25,190 bases of DNA from an uncultured Faecalibacterium sp. (GCA_934525735.1 CAKSZM010000021.1:1-25190); one strand, 5' to 3'; shown: positions 8,334-18,530, numbered from the stretch's first letter. Made by a program: numbers and translations. The notes: generated by a model not told the origin, from the sequence alone.

Positions 8334-8379
8334 GCGGAGACCGCCGGAACAGGTTCTGCTCGGCTGTCTCCGCTTTTTT
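8334..8379 (+). terminator. Intercistronic terminator between livJ and livH
   Basis: GCGGAGAC (8334-8341) pairs with GTCTCCGC (8366-8373) around a further partly paired GCCGG/CTCGGC segment, followed by TTTTTT. It probably gives partial readthrough, so livJ is made in excess of the membrane and ATPase parts. Confidence 0.75.
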
Positions 8380-8401
8380 GGTAAAAAAGTGTCCCACCAA
8401 A

Positions 8402-8418
8402 GGCGCAAAAAAAGCGCC
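8402..8418 (+). repeat. Hairpin just before the livH ribosome site
   Basis: GGCGC (8402-8406) and GCGCC (8414-8418) enclose AAAAAAA. It lies seven bases before the AAAGGA ribosome site of livH and may mark a processing end or influence translation. Confidence 0.4.
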
Positions 8419-8441
8419 GCAAAGAAAGGAAGTATCCGTCC

Positions 8442-9320
8442 ATGACAGTGTTTTTTAGCCAGCTGATCAACGGCCTGTCCCTTGGCAGCATCTATGCACT
8501 GATCGCACTGGGTTACAGCATGGTGTACGGCATTATCCTGCTGCTGAACTTTGCCCATGGCGATGTCATCATGGTGGGCGCGTACATGTCCTGGTTCGTC
8601 ATGAACCAGCTGGGTCTCGGCCCGGTCGCTGCTGTGTGCGCCACCATCATCACCTGTACGCTGTTGGGTGTCGTGATCGAAAAGGTCGCCTATACCCCGC
8701 TGCGCAATGCGCCCCGTATCTCCCTGCTGATCACGGCCATCGGCGTGTCCTTCTTCCTGGAGTACACCGCCGAGCTGATCCTCGGCTCCGGCGCAAAGGT
8801 CATCCCGGCCTATTACACCAACAAGACCTTCAAGATCGGCTCGGTGCCGCTGGGCCTGACCTCCATCATTACGCTGGTGGTCACCATCCTGTCCATGCTG
8901 GTGCTGACCTTCCTGGTGCAGAAGACCAAGCTCGGCAAGGCCATGCGCGCTGTGTCTGAGGACATGGACGCAGCCCGCCTGATGGGCATCAACGTCAACA
9001 GCACCATCTCCTTTACCTTTGCAGTGGGTTCTGCTCTGGCCGGTATCGGCTCGGTGCTGTACTGCTGCAGCTACCCGCAGGCCACCCCCACCATGGGCTC
9101 CATGCTGGGCCTGAAGGCCTTTGTTGCTGCTGTTCTGGGCGGCATCGGCTCCATCCCGGGTGCCATGATCGGCGGTATCGCCATCGGTCTGTGCGAGTGC
9201 TTCGTCTCCGCCATCGGCCTTTCCGCCTGGAAGGATGCCGTCACGTTTGCGATCCTGATCGTTGTGCTGCTGGTCAAGCCCACTGGCTTCCTCGGCCGCA
9301 AGGTTCAGGAAAAGGTGTAA
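8442..9320 (+). CDS. livH: Branched-chain amino acid ABC transporter permease LivH
   Basis: One of two membrane subunits of the Liv importer, 292 residues with about eight hydrophobic helices. The family opening FFSQLINGLSLGSIYALIALGYSMVYGIILLLNFAHGD is recognisable. The cytoplasmic coupling loop reads GKAMRAVSEDMDAARLMGIN, where the ATPase subunits dock. The family ending AFVAAVLGGIGSIPGAMIGG and KPTGFLG is present. GAAAGGAAG upstream serves as ribosome site. livM follows after 13 bases, with its ribosome site directly behind the livH stop. Confidence 0.96.
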   Translation: MTVFFSQLINGLSLGSIYALIALGYSMVYGIILLLNFAHGDVIMVGAYMSWFVMNQLGLGPVAAVCATIITCTLLGVVIEKVAYTPLRNAPRISLLITAIGVSFFLEYTAELILGSGAKVIPAYYTNKTFKIGSVPLGLTSIITLVVTILSMLVLTFLVQKTKLGKAMRAVSEDMDAARLMGINVNSTISFTFAVGSALAGIGSVLYCCSYPQATPTMGSMLGLKAFVAAVLGGIGSIPGAMIGGIAIGLCECFVSAIGLSAWKDAVTFAILIVVLLVKPTGFLGRKVQEKV

Positions 9321-9333
9321 GGAGGGCATGAAG

Positions 9334-10359
9334 ATGAAAACGAATCGTAAGACTCTGAAAATGCCCGTGCGCTACCTGATGAACGCCGTTCTGGTGGCTC
9401 TGCTGTTCGTTCTGCTGTCCTTCCTGACCCAGAACATGCTGTCCACTTACCAGAACAAGGTGCTGCTCACCGTGGGCATCAACATCATTCTGGCGGTTTC
9501 CCTGAACGTGGCCACCGGTTATCTGGGTCAGTTACCGCTGGGTCATGCCGGCTTCATGGCCGTGGGTGCCTACACCTGCGCTCTGTTCACCAAGTACAGC
9601 AACCTGCCCAAAGGCGTTGCCTTTGTCATGGGTCTGGTGCTGGCCTGCATCGTGGCCGGACTGTTCGGTGTGCTCATCGGCATCCCCGCTCTGCGCCTGA
9701 CCGGCGACTACCTGGCCATCCTGACGCTGGGCTTCGGCGAGATCATCCGCATCACCCTGAACAACATCGATGATGTGCTGGGCTTCAAGCTGTTCTACGG
9801 TGCCAAGGGCCTGAAGAACATCCCCAAGTATTCCAACTTCGCCAATGTGTTCATCTGCGTGGTCATTACCTGCTTTGCCATCCACGCCATGATGAAGAGC
9901 CGCCACGGCCGTGCCGTGCTGGCCATCCGCGATAACGAGATCGCTGCCGAGAGCTGCGGCATCCAGACTACTTATTATAAGGTCATGGCCTTTGCATTCT
10001 CCGCCGCCTTTGCCGGTCTGGCCGGCGGCCTGTACGCCTGCTATCTGGGCGTTCTGGACCCCTCCACCTTCGGCTTCATGAAGTCCATCGAGATTCTGGT
10101 CATGGTGGTTCTGGGCGGCATGGGCTCCATGCTTGGCTCCATCCTGTCCGCAACTGTGCTGACCATCCTGCCCGAAGCCACCCGCAGCTTTGATAACTAC
10201 CGTATGGTGGTCTACTCGCTGGTGCTGATCCTGATGATGATCTTCCGCCCGGGCGGACTGCTTGGCAGCTATGACTTCTCCATGAGCCGCATCGTGGAAA
10301 AGATCATGAACGGCGAGCTGTTCCGCAAGAAAGCAAAGGAGGGTGCAGACCATGAATGA
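9334..10359 (+). CDS. livM: Branched-chain amino acid ABC transporter permease LivM
   Basis: Second membrane subunit of the Liv importer, 341 residues with about nine to ten hydrophobic helices. Diagnostic stretches are GYLGQLPLGHAGFMAVGAY, ALRLTGDYLAILTLGFGEI and the coupling loop GRAVLAIRDNEIAAESCGI. FRPGGLLG stands near the end, followed by a charged cytoplasmic tail. I chose ATG 9334 because AAGGAGG (9319-9325) is eight bases upstream; ATG 9328 is also in frame but only two bases from the ribosome site. The stop overlaps the livG start by eight bases, indicating translational coupling. Confidence 0.96.
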   Translation: MKTNRKTLKMPVRYLMNAVLVALLFVLLSFLTQNMLSTYQNKVLLTVGINIILAVSLNVATGYLGQLPLGHAGFMAVGAYTCALFTKYSNLPKGVAFVMGLVLACIVAGLFGVLIGIPALRLTGDYLAILTLGFGEIIRITLNNIDDVLGFKLFYGAKGLKNIPKYSNFANVFICVVITCFAIHAMMKSRHGRAVLAIRDNEIAAESCGIQTTYYKVMAFAFSAAFAGLAGGLYACYLGVLDPSTFGFMKSIEILVMVVLGGMGSMLGSILSATVLTILPEATRSFDNYRMVVYSLVLILMMIFRPGGLLGSYDFSMSRIVEKIMNGELFRKKAKEGADHE

Positions 10360-11191
10360 GTTCCAGACCAAGTTACACAGTGTGCCCTCCGGCGGCTTCC
10401 TGACCGACCGCGACAAGGACAAAAAGCCCATTCTGGACGTGCGTGAGCTGGGCATCGACTTCGGCGGCCTGACCGCCGTGGACGGCTTCAACCTGATGAT
10501 CGGCCGCAACGAGATCACCGGTCTGATCGGCCCCAACGGTGCCGGTAAGACCACCGTGTTCAACCTGCTGACCAACGTCTACCAGCCCACCCGCGGCTCC
10601 ATCCTGATCGATGGTATGCCCACCGCCGGCAAAAAGACCTATCAGGTCAACCGTATGGGCGTGGCCCGTACCTTCCAGAACATCCGCCTGTTCAAGGAAC
10701 TGAGCGTCATCGACAACATCAAGGTGGGCCTGCATGAATCCATGAAGTACAATCTGGCCTCTTCCCTGATCCGCCTGCCCAACTACTGGAAGGAAGAAAA
10801 GAAGTGCACCGAGCGTGCACTGGAACTGCTGGACATCTTCCACATGGCCGATCTGGCCAATGTTCAGGCCGGCAGCCTGCCCTACGGTGCACAGCGCCGT
10901 CTGGAGATCATGCGTGCACTGGCCACCAGCCCGAAACTGCTGCTGCTGGACGAGCCTGCTGCCGGTATGAACCCCTCCGAGACCGCCGAGCTGACCGAGA
11001 TCATCCGCCGCATCCGCGACGAGTTCAACATTGCCGTGCTGCTGATCGAGCATGACATGAGCCTGGTCATGGGCATCTGTGAGGGCATCGCTGTGCTGAA
11101 CTTCGGCCGCATTATTGCCAAGGGCACGCCGGACGAGATCCGCAACAACCCGCAGGTCATTGAGGCCTATCTGGGCAAGAAGGAGGGCTGA
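10352..11191 (+). CDS. livG: Branched-chain amino acid ABC transporter ATPase LivG
   Basis: Cytoplasmic ATPase subunit of the Liv importer, 279 residues. It has Walker A GPNGAGKTT, the Q-loop region ARTFQNIRLFKELSV, an ABC signature-like SLPYGAQRRLEI, Walker B LLLLDEPAAGM and the switch histidine in LLIEHDMSLVM. The family tail IAKGTPDEIRNNPQVIEAYLG is present. The N-terminus has about 25 extra polar residues before the first strand. The start is ATG 10352, with AAAGGAGGG (10335-10343) upstream and an eight-base overlap with livM. Confidence 0.97.
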   Translation: MNEFQTKLHSVPSGGFLTDRDKDKKPILDVRELGIDFGGLTAVDGFNLMIGRNEITGLIGPNGAGKTTVFNLLTNVYQPTRGSILIDGMPTAGKKTYQVNRMGVARTFQNIRLFKELSVIDNIKVGLHESMKYNLASSLIRLPNYWKEEKKCTERALELLDIFHMADLANVQAGSLPYGAQRRLEIMRALATSPKLLLLDEPAAGMNPSETAELTEIIRRIRDEFNIAVLLIEHDMSLVMGICEGIAVLNFGRIIAKGTPDEIRNNPQVIEAYLGKKEG

Positions 11192-11194
11192 GCA

Positions 11195-11908
11195 ATGGCT
11201 GATACGTTACTGAAAGTTGATAACATCAACGTTTACTACGGCAACATCCACGCCGTCAAGGGCATTTCCTTCGAGGTCGATCAGGGCGAGATCGTCACCC
11301 TGATCGGCGCCAACGGCGCTGGCAAGTCCACCACCCTGAAGACTATTTCCGGCCTGCTGAAACCCAAGACCGGCGACGTGATCTACAAGGGCAAGAGCAT
11401 CAAGGGCATGCGCGCCCACAAGATCGTGGAAGCAGGCCTTGCCCATGTTCCCGAAGGACGCCATGTGTTCCTGCACATGACCGTGGAGGAGAATCTGGAT
11501 ATGGGTGCCTACACCCAGCCCAACTCCACCATTGCCGCCAACAAGGAAAAGGTCTTTGAGCTGTTCCCCCGCCTGAAGGAGCGCCGCAAGCAGCTGGCCG
11601 GCACTATGTCCGGCGGCGAGCAGCAGATGCTGGCCATGGGCCGCGCCCTGATGAGCAACGCCTCCATGCTGATGCTGGACGAGCCTTCCATGGGTCTGTC
11701 TCCCCTGCTGGTGCAGGAGATCTTCGACATCATCCGGGACGTGCATAAACAGGGCATGACCATCCTGCTGGTGGAGCAGAACGCACAGATGGCCCTTTCC
11801 GTGGCCGACCGCGCCTACGTCCTTGAGACCGGCCGTGTGGTCATGGAAGGCACCGGTGCCGAACTGCTGACCAACGAGCGCGTGCGCAGCGCATATCTGG
11901 GCGGCTGA
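11195..11908 (+). CDS. livF: Branched-chain amino acid ABC transporter ATPase LivF
   Basis: Second ATPase subunit of the Liv importer, 237 residues, pairing with LivG under the LivHM channel. It has Walker A GANGAGKSTT, HVPEGRHVFLHMTVEENL in the Q-loop region, the signature MSGGEQQML, Walker B MLMLDEPSMGL and the LivF-type LLVEQNAQMAL, where a glutamine-asparagine pair follows the usual histidine position. The start is three bases after the livG stop, with AAGGAGGG inside the livG end as ribosome site. It is the last gene of the operon. Confidence 0.97.
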   Translation: MADTLLKVDNINVYYGNIHAVKGISFEVDQGEIVTLIGANGAGKSTTLKTISGLLKPKTGDVIYKGKSIKGMRAHKIVEAGLAHVPEGRHVFLHMTVEENLDMGAYTQPNSTIAANKEKVFELFPRLKERRKQLAGTMSGGEQQMLAMGRALMSNASMLMLDEPSMGLSPLLVQEIFDIIRDVHKQGMTILLVEQNAQMALSVADRAYVLETGRVVMEGTGAELLTNERVRSAYLGG

Positions 11909-11925
11909 GCACTGACTGAGATTGC

Positions 11926-11963
11926 AAAAGACGCCGTGTCCGGCCGGGCACGGCGTCTTTTTT
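11926..11963 (+). terminator. Terminator of the liv operon
   Basis: AAAAGACGCCGTG (11926-11938) pairs with CACGGCGTCTTTT (from 11949) around a GC-rich ten-base loop, and the T-run continues to 11963. Confidence 0.93.
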
Positions 11964-11974
11964 GCTGCTTTTGC

Positions 11975-12003
11975 TTTACTTTCCTGAAAGAATGTGCCAT
12001 AAT
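11975..12003 (+). promoter_or_regulatory. Promoter of asnA
   Basis: -35 TTTACT (11975-11980), 17 bases, then -10 CATAAT (11998-12003) with an upstream TGC extension, almost identical to the promoter at 873-901. The leader is about 78 bases and holds a GC-rich hairpin formed by CCGCGCCCC and GGGGCGG. It is too short for a T-box and lacks its conserved elements. Confidence 0.72.
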
Positions 12004-12087
12004 GAAAGAAGTATTTTTCGGCCTGAAAATGCCGCGCCCCGGCACGGGAAAGCGGGGCGGAACCAAACATAAGAGGGGGTTTTTGTT

Positions 12088-13101
12088 ATGAGCAAGACCA
12101 TCATTCCGGAAAACTATCAGCCCGCGCTGAACCTGTACGACACCCAGCGCGCCATCGGCACCGTAAAGCGCCTGTTTGCCGACACGCTGTGCGCCACGCT
12201 GAACCTGTACCGCGTCTCCGCACCGCTGTTTCTGGAGGCTTCCACCGGCCTGAACGACGACCTGAACGGCGTGGAGCGCAAGGTCACCTTTGACATCAAG
12301 GACAGCGGCATCGAGGCACAGGTGGTGCAGTCGCTGGCAAAGTGGAAGCGCAAGGCTCTGAAGGACTACGACTTCCGCGTGGGCAAGGGTCTGTACTGCG
12401 ACATGAACGCTATCCGCCGCGACGAAGAGCTGGACAACCTCCACTCGGTCTATGTGGATCAGTGGGACTGGGAAAAGGTCATCCGCGTGGAAGACCGCAA
12501 CGAAGCTTATCTGAAGAGCGTCGTGCGCTCCATCGTGTCCGCCGTGTGCGCCACCGAGATGAACCTGCACGCCATGTTCCCCCAGCTGCAGGAGCTGCCC
12601 CTGCACAGCCCCAACGTGACCTTCATCACCACCCAGGAGCTGGAGGACAAGTACCCTGACCTGACCCCGAAGGAGCGCGAGAACGCCTTTGTGAAGGAGA
12701 ACGGCACCACCTTCCTGATGAAGATCGGTGCTCCGCTGAAGAGCGGCAAGCCCCACGACGGCCGTGCCCCCGACTATGACGACTGGGATCTGAACGGCGA
12801 CCTGCTGTTCTGGAATGACCCGCTGCAGTGCAGCTACGAGCTGAGCAGCATGGGCATCCGCGTCAGCCCCGAGAGCATGGATAAGCAGCTGACCATGGCC
12901 GGCTGCGATGACCGCCGGGAGCTGCCCTTCCACAAGGCCGTGCTGAACGGCGAGCTGCCCTACTCCATCGGCGGCGGCATCGGCCAGAGCCGTCTGTGCA
13001 TGCTGCTGCTGGGCAGCGCCCACATCGGCGAGGTTCAGGCCAGCGTCTGGGACAAGGACACCCGCGAAGCCTGCGCAAAGGCCGGCATCCCGCTGCTGTA
13101 A
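12088..13101 (+). CDS. asnA: Aspartate-ammonia ligase (ammonia-dependent asparagine synthetase)
   Basis: AsnA makes asparagine from aspartate, ammonia and ATP in the cytoplasm; it has a class II aminoacyl-tRNA synthetase fold. The 337 residues align along their length with E. coli AsnA as I know it: [67 protein letters not shown] and the closing [14 protein letters not shown] with [18 protein letters not shown] upstream of the ATG is the ribosome site. It has its own promoter and terminator. Use of free ammonia fits a gut anaerobe in an ammonia-rich habitat (inference). Confidence 0.98.
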   Translation: MSKTIIPENYQPALNLYDTQRAIGTVKRLFADTLCATLNLYRVSAPLFLEASTGLNDDLNGVERKVTFDIKDSGIEAQVVQSLAKWKRKALKDYDFRVGKGLYCDMNAIRRDEELDNLHSVYVDQWDWEKVIRVEDRNEAYLKSVVRSIVSAVCATEMNLHAMFPQLQELPLHSPNVTFITTQELEDKYPDLTPKERENAFVKENGTTFLMKIGAPLKSGKPHDGRAPDYDDWDLNGDLLFWNDPLQCSYELSSMGIRVSPESMDKQLTMAGCDDRRELPFHKAVLNGELPYSIGGGIGQSRLCMLLLGSAHIGEVQASVWDKDTREACAKAGIPLL

Positions 13102-13116
13102 AGCATTTTGTGAGAG

Positions 13117-13166
13117 AAAACAGAAGAAGCCTGTGTGCAAATGCACACAGGCTTCTTCTGTTTTTT
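13117..13166 (+). terminator. Shared bidirectional terminator of asnA and the CNNM gene
   Basis: A perfect 22-bp stem has arms at 13117-13138 and 13143-13164 and a four-base loop, followed by T residues on the plus strand. The minus-strand CNNM gene ends inside its right edge (stop 13165-13167). Both arms carry AAAA/TTTT at the base, so it can act from both sides, more strongly for asnA. Confidence 0.92.
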
Positions 13167-14469
13167 ACTTCTGTGCCAAACGGCCGAAGTGGTTCTTTTC
13201 CGGTTCGTCCTTTTCCGGTTCCGGCTTATCCGCCGGGGTCAGGCGCACCTCGGTGACGCGGCGCTTGGCCGTGCGGGTGACAACGCCGTCGTACTCGCCC
13301 AGCGTGAACCGGTCGCCCACCTTGGGCAGATGGCAGGTCTTTTCCTGTACAAGACCGTTCACCGTGTTGGAGTCGATGTCCTCATCCTCCGGCAGGCCCA
13401 GCATCTCGTAGAGGTCATCCACGCTGGCGCTGCCCAGCACGATCCAGCTGCCATCGGCCTGCTTGTGGAAGTCCTCGGTCACTTCATCGTGCTCGTCCCA
13501 GATCTCGCCCACAAGCTCTTCGAGGATATCTTCCAGCGTGATGATACCCTCGGTGCCGCCGTATTCGTCCACGACCACCGCCATGTGATGGTGCTGCTCG
13601 CGCAGGGTGCGCAGCAGCTGGGAGATCTGGGTGGAGCCGGTGGTGTACAGGGTCGGCTTGATGAGGTCTTCCAGTGTGGTCTCCTTTTTCAGGCGGCCAA
13701 GGTAAAAGTCCTTTTCATGTACCACGCCGATGATGTTATCAATGGTGCCATGGTAGACAGGCAGGCGGGAATAGCCGGATTCCGCAAAGGTGCGGGCCAG
13801 TTCTTCCAGCGTGATATCGTCCTCCACCGCGATCACATCCACGCGGGGAGTGAGGATCTCCTCCACCTCCACGTCGTCAAACTCGATGGCGCTGCGGATG
13901 AGCTGGCTCTCCCGGTCGGTCAGTTCGCCGTCATTCTCGGCCTCGCTGACCATGGTCATCAGCTCACCCTCGGTGATGGTGTCCTCCTCGCTACTGTGGA
14001 TGAAGTGGTTCAGCAGCTTTTTCCACTGGCTGAACAGCCATGTCAGCGGGGTGAACAGGGTCATGAGCAGATTCAGGAAGGGCGACACCGCCGTGGCGAT
14101 GGTCTCCGGCATCTCCTTGGCGATGCTCTTGGGGCTTACTTCGCCGAAGACCAGCACCACGATGGTCAGCACGATGGTGGAGACCGTTGCGCCCCGCTCC
14201 TCGCCCAGAGCTTTGGTAAAGAGCACCGTTGCGATGGAAGCTGCACCGATGTTGACGATATTATTGCCGATGAGGATGGTGGAGAGCAGCTTGTCGTACT
14301 GTTCCGACATGGCCAGCACACGGGCCGCCGCCTTGTCGCCGTCCTCGGCACGGCTTTTCAAACGGATCTGATTCAGGGAAGAAAATGCGGTCTCAGAGGC
14401 GGAGAAGAAGGCGGAAAATGCCACCAAAATCACCAGCGCTATGAGAAGCGTCATACTGCCATCGTCCAT
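13165..14469 (-). CDS. CNNM/CBS/CorC_HlyC-domain membrane protein
   Basis: This 434-residue inner-membrane protein belongs to the HlyC/CorC (CNNM) family, linked to magnesium or cobalt transport; older records call these hemolysins. Residues 1 to about 180 form the DUF21/CNNM membrane domain, with FSAFFSASETAFSSLNQIRLK and VLVFGEVSPKSIAKE typical. Residues about 205-325 are a CBS pair, starting at EILTPRVDVIAV and including HHMAVVVDEYGGTEGIITLEDILEELVGEI. Residues about 340-412 are the CorC_HlyC domain, and a charged tail follows. The start is uncertain: ATG 14469 gives the usual N-terminus but has no clear ribosome site, and TTG at 14490 would add seven residues. A promoter is seen at 14647-14675. 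Confidence 0.92.
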   Translation of the reverse strand: MDDGSMTLLIALVILVAFSAFFSASETAFSSLNQIRLKSRAEDGDKAAARVLAMSEQYDKLLSTILIGNNIVNIGAASIATVLFTKALGEERGATVSTIVLTIVVLVFGEVSPKSIAKEMPETIATAVSPFLNLLMTLFTPLTWLFSQWKKLLNHFIHSSEEDTITEGELMTMVSEAENDGELTDRESQLIRSAIEFDDVEVEEILTPRVDVIAVEDDITLEELARTFAESGYSRLPVYHGTIDNIIGVVHEKDFYLGRLKKETTLEDLIKPTLYTTGSTQISQLLRTLREQHHHMAVVVDEYGGTEGIITLEDILEELVGEIWDEHDEVTEDFHKQADGSWIVLGSASVDDLYEMLGLPEDEDIDSNTVNGLVQEKTCHLPKVGDRFTLGEYDGVVTRTAKRRVTEVRLTPADKPEPEKDEPEKNHFGRLAQK

Positions 14470-14533
14470 AAAAAGGAAAATCACACTCAACTTTCTGTTA
14501 TCTTATAAGTTATAAAGCTTGAAAGGCATTGAA

Positions 14534-14567
14534 GTTCTCCTGCGCCGCTGACGCGGCGCAGGAGAAC
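14534..14567. repeat. Perfect 15-bp palindrome in the CNNM leader
   Basis: GTTCTCCTGCGCCGC (14534-14548) and its complement (14553-14567) enclose TGAC. Neither side has a T-run, so it is not a standard terminator. It lies between the clpB terminator and the CNNM gene and may be a leader structure or an intergenic repeat element. Confidence 0.6.
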
Positions 14568-14587
14568 ACTGCACTTTCCTCTAAATC

Positions 14588-14632
14588 AAAAATGTGCTCT
14601 CCATCGTGGCTGTTCCGCGATGAAAAGCACAT
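14588..14632 (-). terminator. Terminator downstream of clpB
   Basis: On the minus strand ATGTGCT (14626-14632) pairs with AGCACAT (14592-14598). Inside a 3x3 internal loop, CATCG/CGATG pairs as well. TTTTT follows at 14592-14588. It is also only about ten bases downstream of the start expected from the promoter at 14647-14675. Confidence 0.75.
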
Positions 14633-14646
14633 CAATGTTACTTTTT

Positions 14647-14675
14647 ATAATAGCATATTCTGCACACGGGTGCAA
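14647..14675 (-). promoter_or_regulatory. Promoter between clpB and its terminator, reading toward the CNNM gene
   Basis: On the minus strand, -35 TTGCAC (14670-14675), 17 bases and -10 TATTAT (14647-14652). The start would be near 14640, with the clpB terminator hairpin starting about eight bases later. Confidence 0.6.
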
Positions 14676-14713
14676 GCTTTTGGCCTGTTCTCTGTGTACA
14701 AAACCGGTAAATT

Positions 14714-17326
<2,613 letters not shown>

Positions 17327-17361
17327 AAAGTCAAGCCTCCATTCATACCGGAAGGTTTATT

Positions 17362-17388
17362 TTAGCGGACTCGATAGTTAATTGCTAA
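17362..17388. promoter_or_regulatory. Degenerate second CIRCE-like repeat in the clpB leader
   Basis: TTAGCGGAC, nine bases, AATTGCTAA has the exact 9-9-9 layout of CIRCE and keeps the outer TTAGC/GCTAA, but the inner bases diverge. It lies 35 bases before the clpB start. It may be a weak HrcA site or the relic of a duplication. Confidence 0.45.
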
Positions 17389-17447
17389 GCCGTCCATGCG
17401 GAAGCTCCGCAGAACCGGAAGCATCTCTTTATTCTTGTCTGTTTCAT
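17385..17447 (-). CDS. Possible 20-residue upstream ORF in the clpB leader
   Basis: The ATG at 17447 is preceded by GGAAGGAG (AAGGAG at 17457-17462) at nine bases and opens a frame of 20 codons ending TAG. The peptide is MKQTRIKRCFRFCGASAWTA: strongly basic, with two Cys. It sits about 60 bases inside the expected clpB transcript. Codons 5, 6 and 8 are AGA, ATA and AGA, which look rare against the GC-rich codon use of the neighbours. Its stop lies within the degenerate CIRCE repeat. It could be a regulatory leader peptide or a chance frame; no family is recognised. Confidence 0.4.
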   Translation of the reverse strand: MKQTRIKRCFRFCGASAWTA

Positions 17448-17485
17448 GGTTTTGCGCTCCTTCCGTCGAACGTTTCATTTTTGTT

Positions 17486-17512
17486 TTAGCACTCCATCTG
17501 TTCGATTGCTAA
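17486..17512. promoter_or_regulatory. CIRCE operator (HrcA-binding site) of clpB
   Basis: TTAGCACTC (17486-17494), nine bases, GATTGCTAA (17504-17512). This matches the CIRCE consensus TTAGCACTC-N9-GAGTGCTAA with one mismatch. It lies immediately downstream of the clpB -10, covering the start site, the classical position for HrcA repression. Confidence 0.92.
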
Positions 17513-17513
17513 G

Positions 17514-17542
17514 AATATACTCCTAAGCCGTCCGTTTGTCAA
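17514..17542 (-). promoter_or_regulatory. Sigma-A promoter of clpB
   Basis: On the minus strand, consensus -35 TTGACA (17537-17542), 17 bases and -10 TATATT (17514-17519). Transcription should start near 17507, inside the CIRCE, leaving a leader of about 180 bases. Confidence 0.9.
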
Positions 17543-17570
17543 TAGGGTTCACAAAAAGTTTGCAAATAGC

Positions 17571-17605
17571 AAAAAACACCGCACAGCCGTGCGGCCGTGC
17601 GGTGT
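17571..17605 (-). terminator. Terminator of the purA-degV unit
   Basis: On the minus strand ACACCGCAC (17597-17605) pairs with GTGCGGTGT (17576-17584) and is followed by TTTTTT. It lies 22 bases after the degV stop. Confidence 0.92.
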
Positions 17606-17627
17606 CGGTTTATCCTGTATTCGAATC

Positions 17628-18530
17628 TCAGCCTTGCTTTTTCCAGCGGCGCATGACGCCCATGCCCAGCGCATAGGGGCCGGTGTGCACCGCAATGGTG
17701 CAGCCGATCTGCAGCAGGTTCACTTCGCACTGTGCGCCGGGGTATTTGGCACGCAGCGCCGCGCGGGTCTGCATCCACAGACGTTTGCCCTCGTCGGCAT
17801 CGTAGCCGTAGCCCACCGTGATGCGGTAGTCGTCCGGGGTCCCGCCGTGGGCTTCCAGATAGTTCATCAGCTGTTCCAGCGCCTTTTCAAAGCTCTTCTG
17901 CCGGCCGCGGGCCACGCCGCCGGAGAAGATCTCGCCGTCCTTGAACAGGATCATCGGCTTGATGCCCAGCATATTGGCAGCGCGTCCGGTCACTTTGCCG
18001 ATGCGTCCGCCCTTGATGAGGTAGTCCAGATTGCCCACCGTAAAGAAGATCTGATTGGTGGCTTTCTCTGCTTCCAGCCAAGTCACCGTCTCGTCCAGCG
18101 TGCAGCCGGCGTCCCGCATGGCCACAGCATTTTCCACCATCGTGGACTCGGTGACGGTGGCCGCCGCCGAGTCGATGACCTCGATGCGTGCCTCGGGGTA
18201 GTCCTCCAGCACCAGTTCGCGGGCGTTGCGGGCACTGCCCACACAGCCGCTCATCTTGCCGGTGAACACCAGACACAATACCTCCCGACCCGCCTCGGCG
18301 TGTGCGCGGAAGGTCTTTTCAAAGTCCTCGATGGAGGCCAGACTGGTCTTGGGATAGGCCGCCGGGTTATCCACCATGAACTGGTAAAAATCCCGCACGG
18401 CGATCTCCGTGCCCTCCTTGCGGTAGTGCTCGCCGTCCAGCGAAACATAGAAGGGCACGACCTCCACGCCCATCTGCTTTGTGGTATCCAGCGTCAGGTC
18501 GCATGCGCTGTCGGTAATGATATCAAACAT
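17628..18530 (-). CDS. degV: DegV-family fatty-acid-binding protein
   Basis: This 300-residue cytoplasmic protein is of the DegV/FakB type. Family members bind a fatty acid in a buried pocket and can present it to a FakA kinase for phosphorylation. The start MFDIITDSACDL is the family opening. TSLAS (about residues 62-66) holds the serine/threonine contacts to the carboxylate, and FTGKMSGCVGSARNA and GGRIGKVTG are further family segments. C-terminal domain residues GYGYDAD and HTGPYALGMG are typical. The partner fatty-acid kinase is not in the window. AGGAAG precedes the ATG. It follows purA by 42 bases without a terminator, so it is probably cotranscribed. Confidence 0.93.
   Translation of the reverse strand: MFDIITDSACDLTLDTTKQMGVEVVPFYVSLDGEHYRKEGTEIAVRDFYQFMVDNPAAYPKTSLASIEDFEKTFRAHAEAGREVLCLVFTGKMSGCVGSARNARELVLEDYPEARIEVIDSAAATVTESTMVENAVAMRDAGCTLDETVTWLEAEKATNQIFFTVGNLDYLIKGGRIGKVTGRAANMLGIKPMILFKDGEIFSGGVARGRQKSFEKALEQLMNYLEAHGGTPDDYRITVGYGYDADEGKRLWMQTRAALRAKYPGAQCEVNLLQIGCTIAVHTGPYALGMGVMRRWKKQG

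Noticed and set aside
8313..9329. Long minus-strand frame opposite livH
   Set aside because: His/Gln/Gly-rich shadow of a clear permease gene.
11909..12087. T-box or riboswitch upstream of asnA
   Set aside because: The leader after the promoter is only about 78 bases and lacks the T-box sequence and antiterminator; it has a single GC-rich hairpin.
11815..13146. A 443-codon minus-strand frame opposite asnA
   Set aside because: It crosses the liv terminator and the asnA promoter and is the shadow of a full-length AsnA.
14491..14640. M-box or ykoY manganese riboswitch before the CNNM gene
   Set aside because: The conserved sequence blocks of these classes were not found, although the target gene would suit them.
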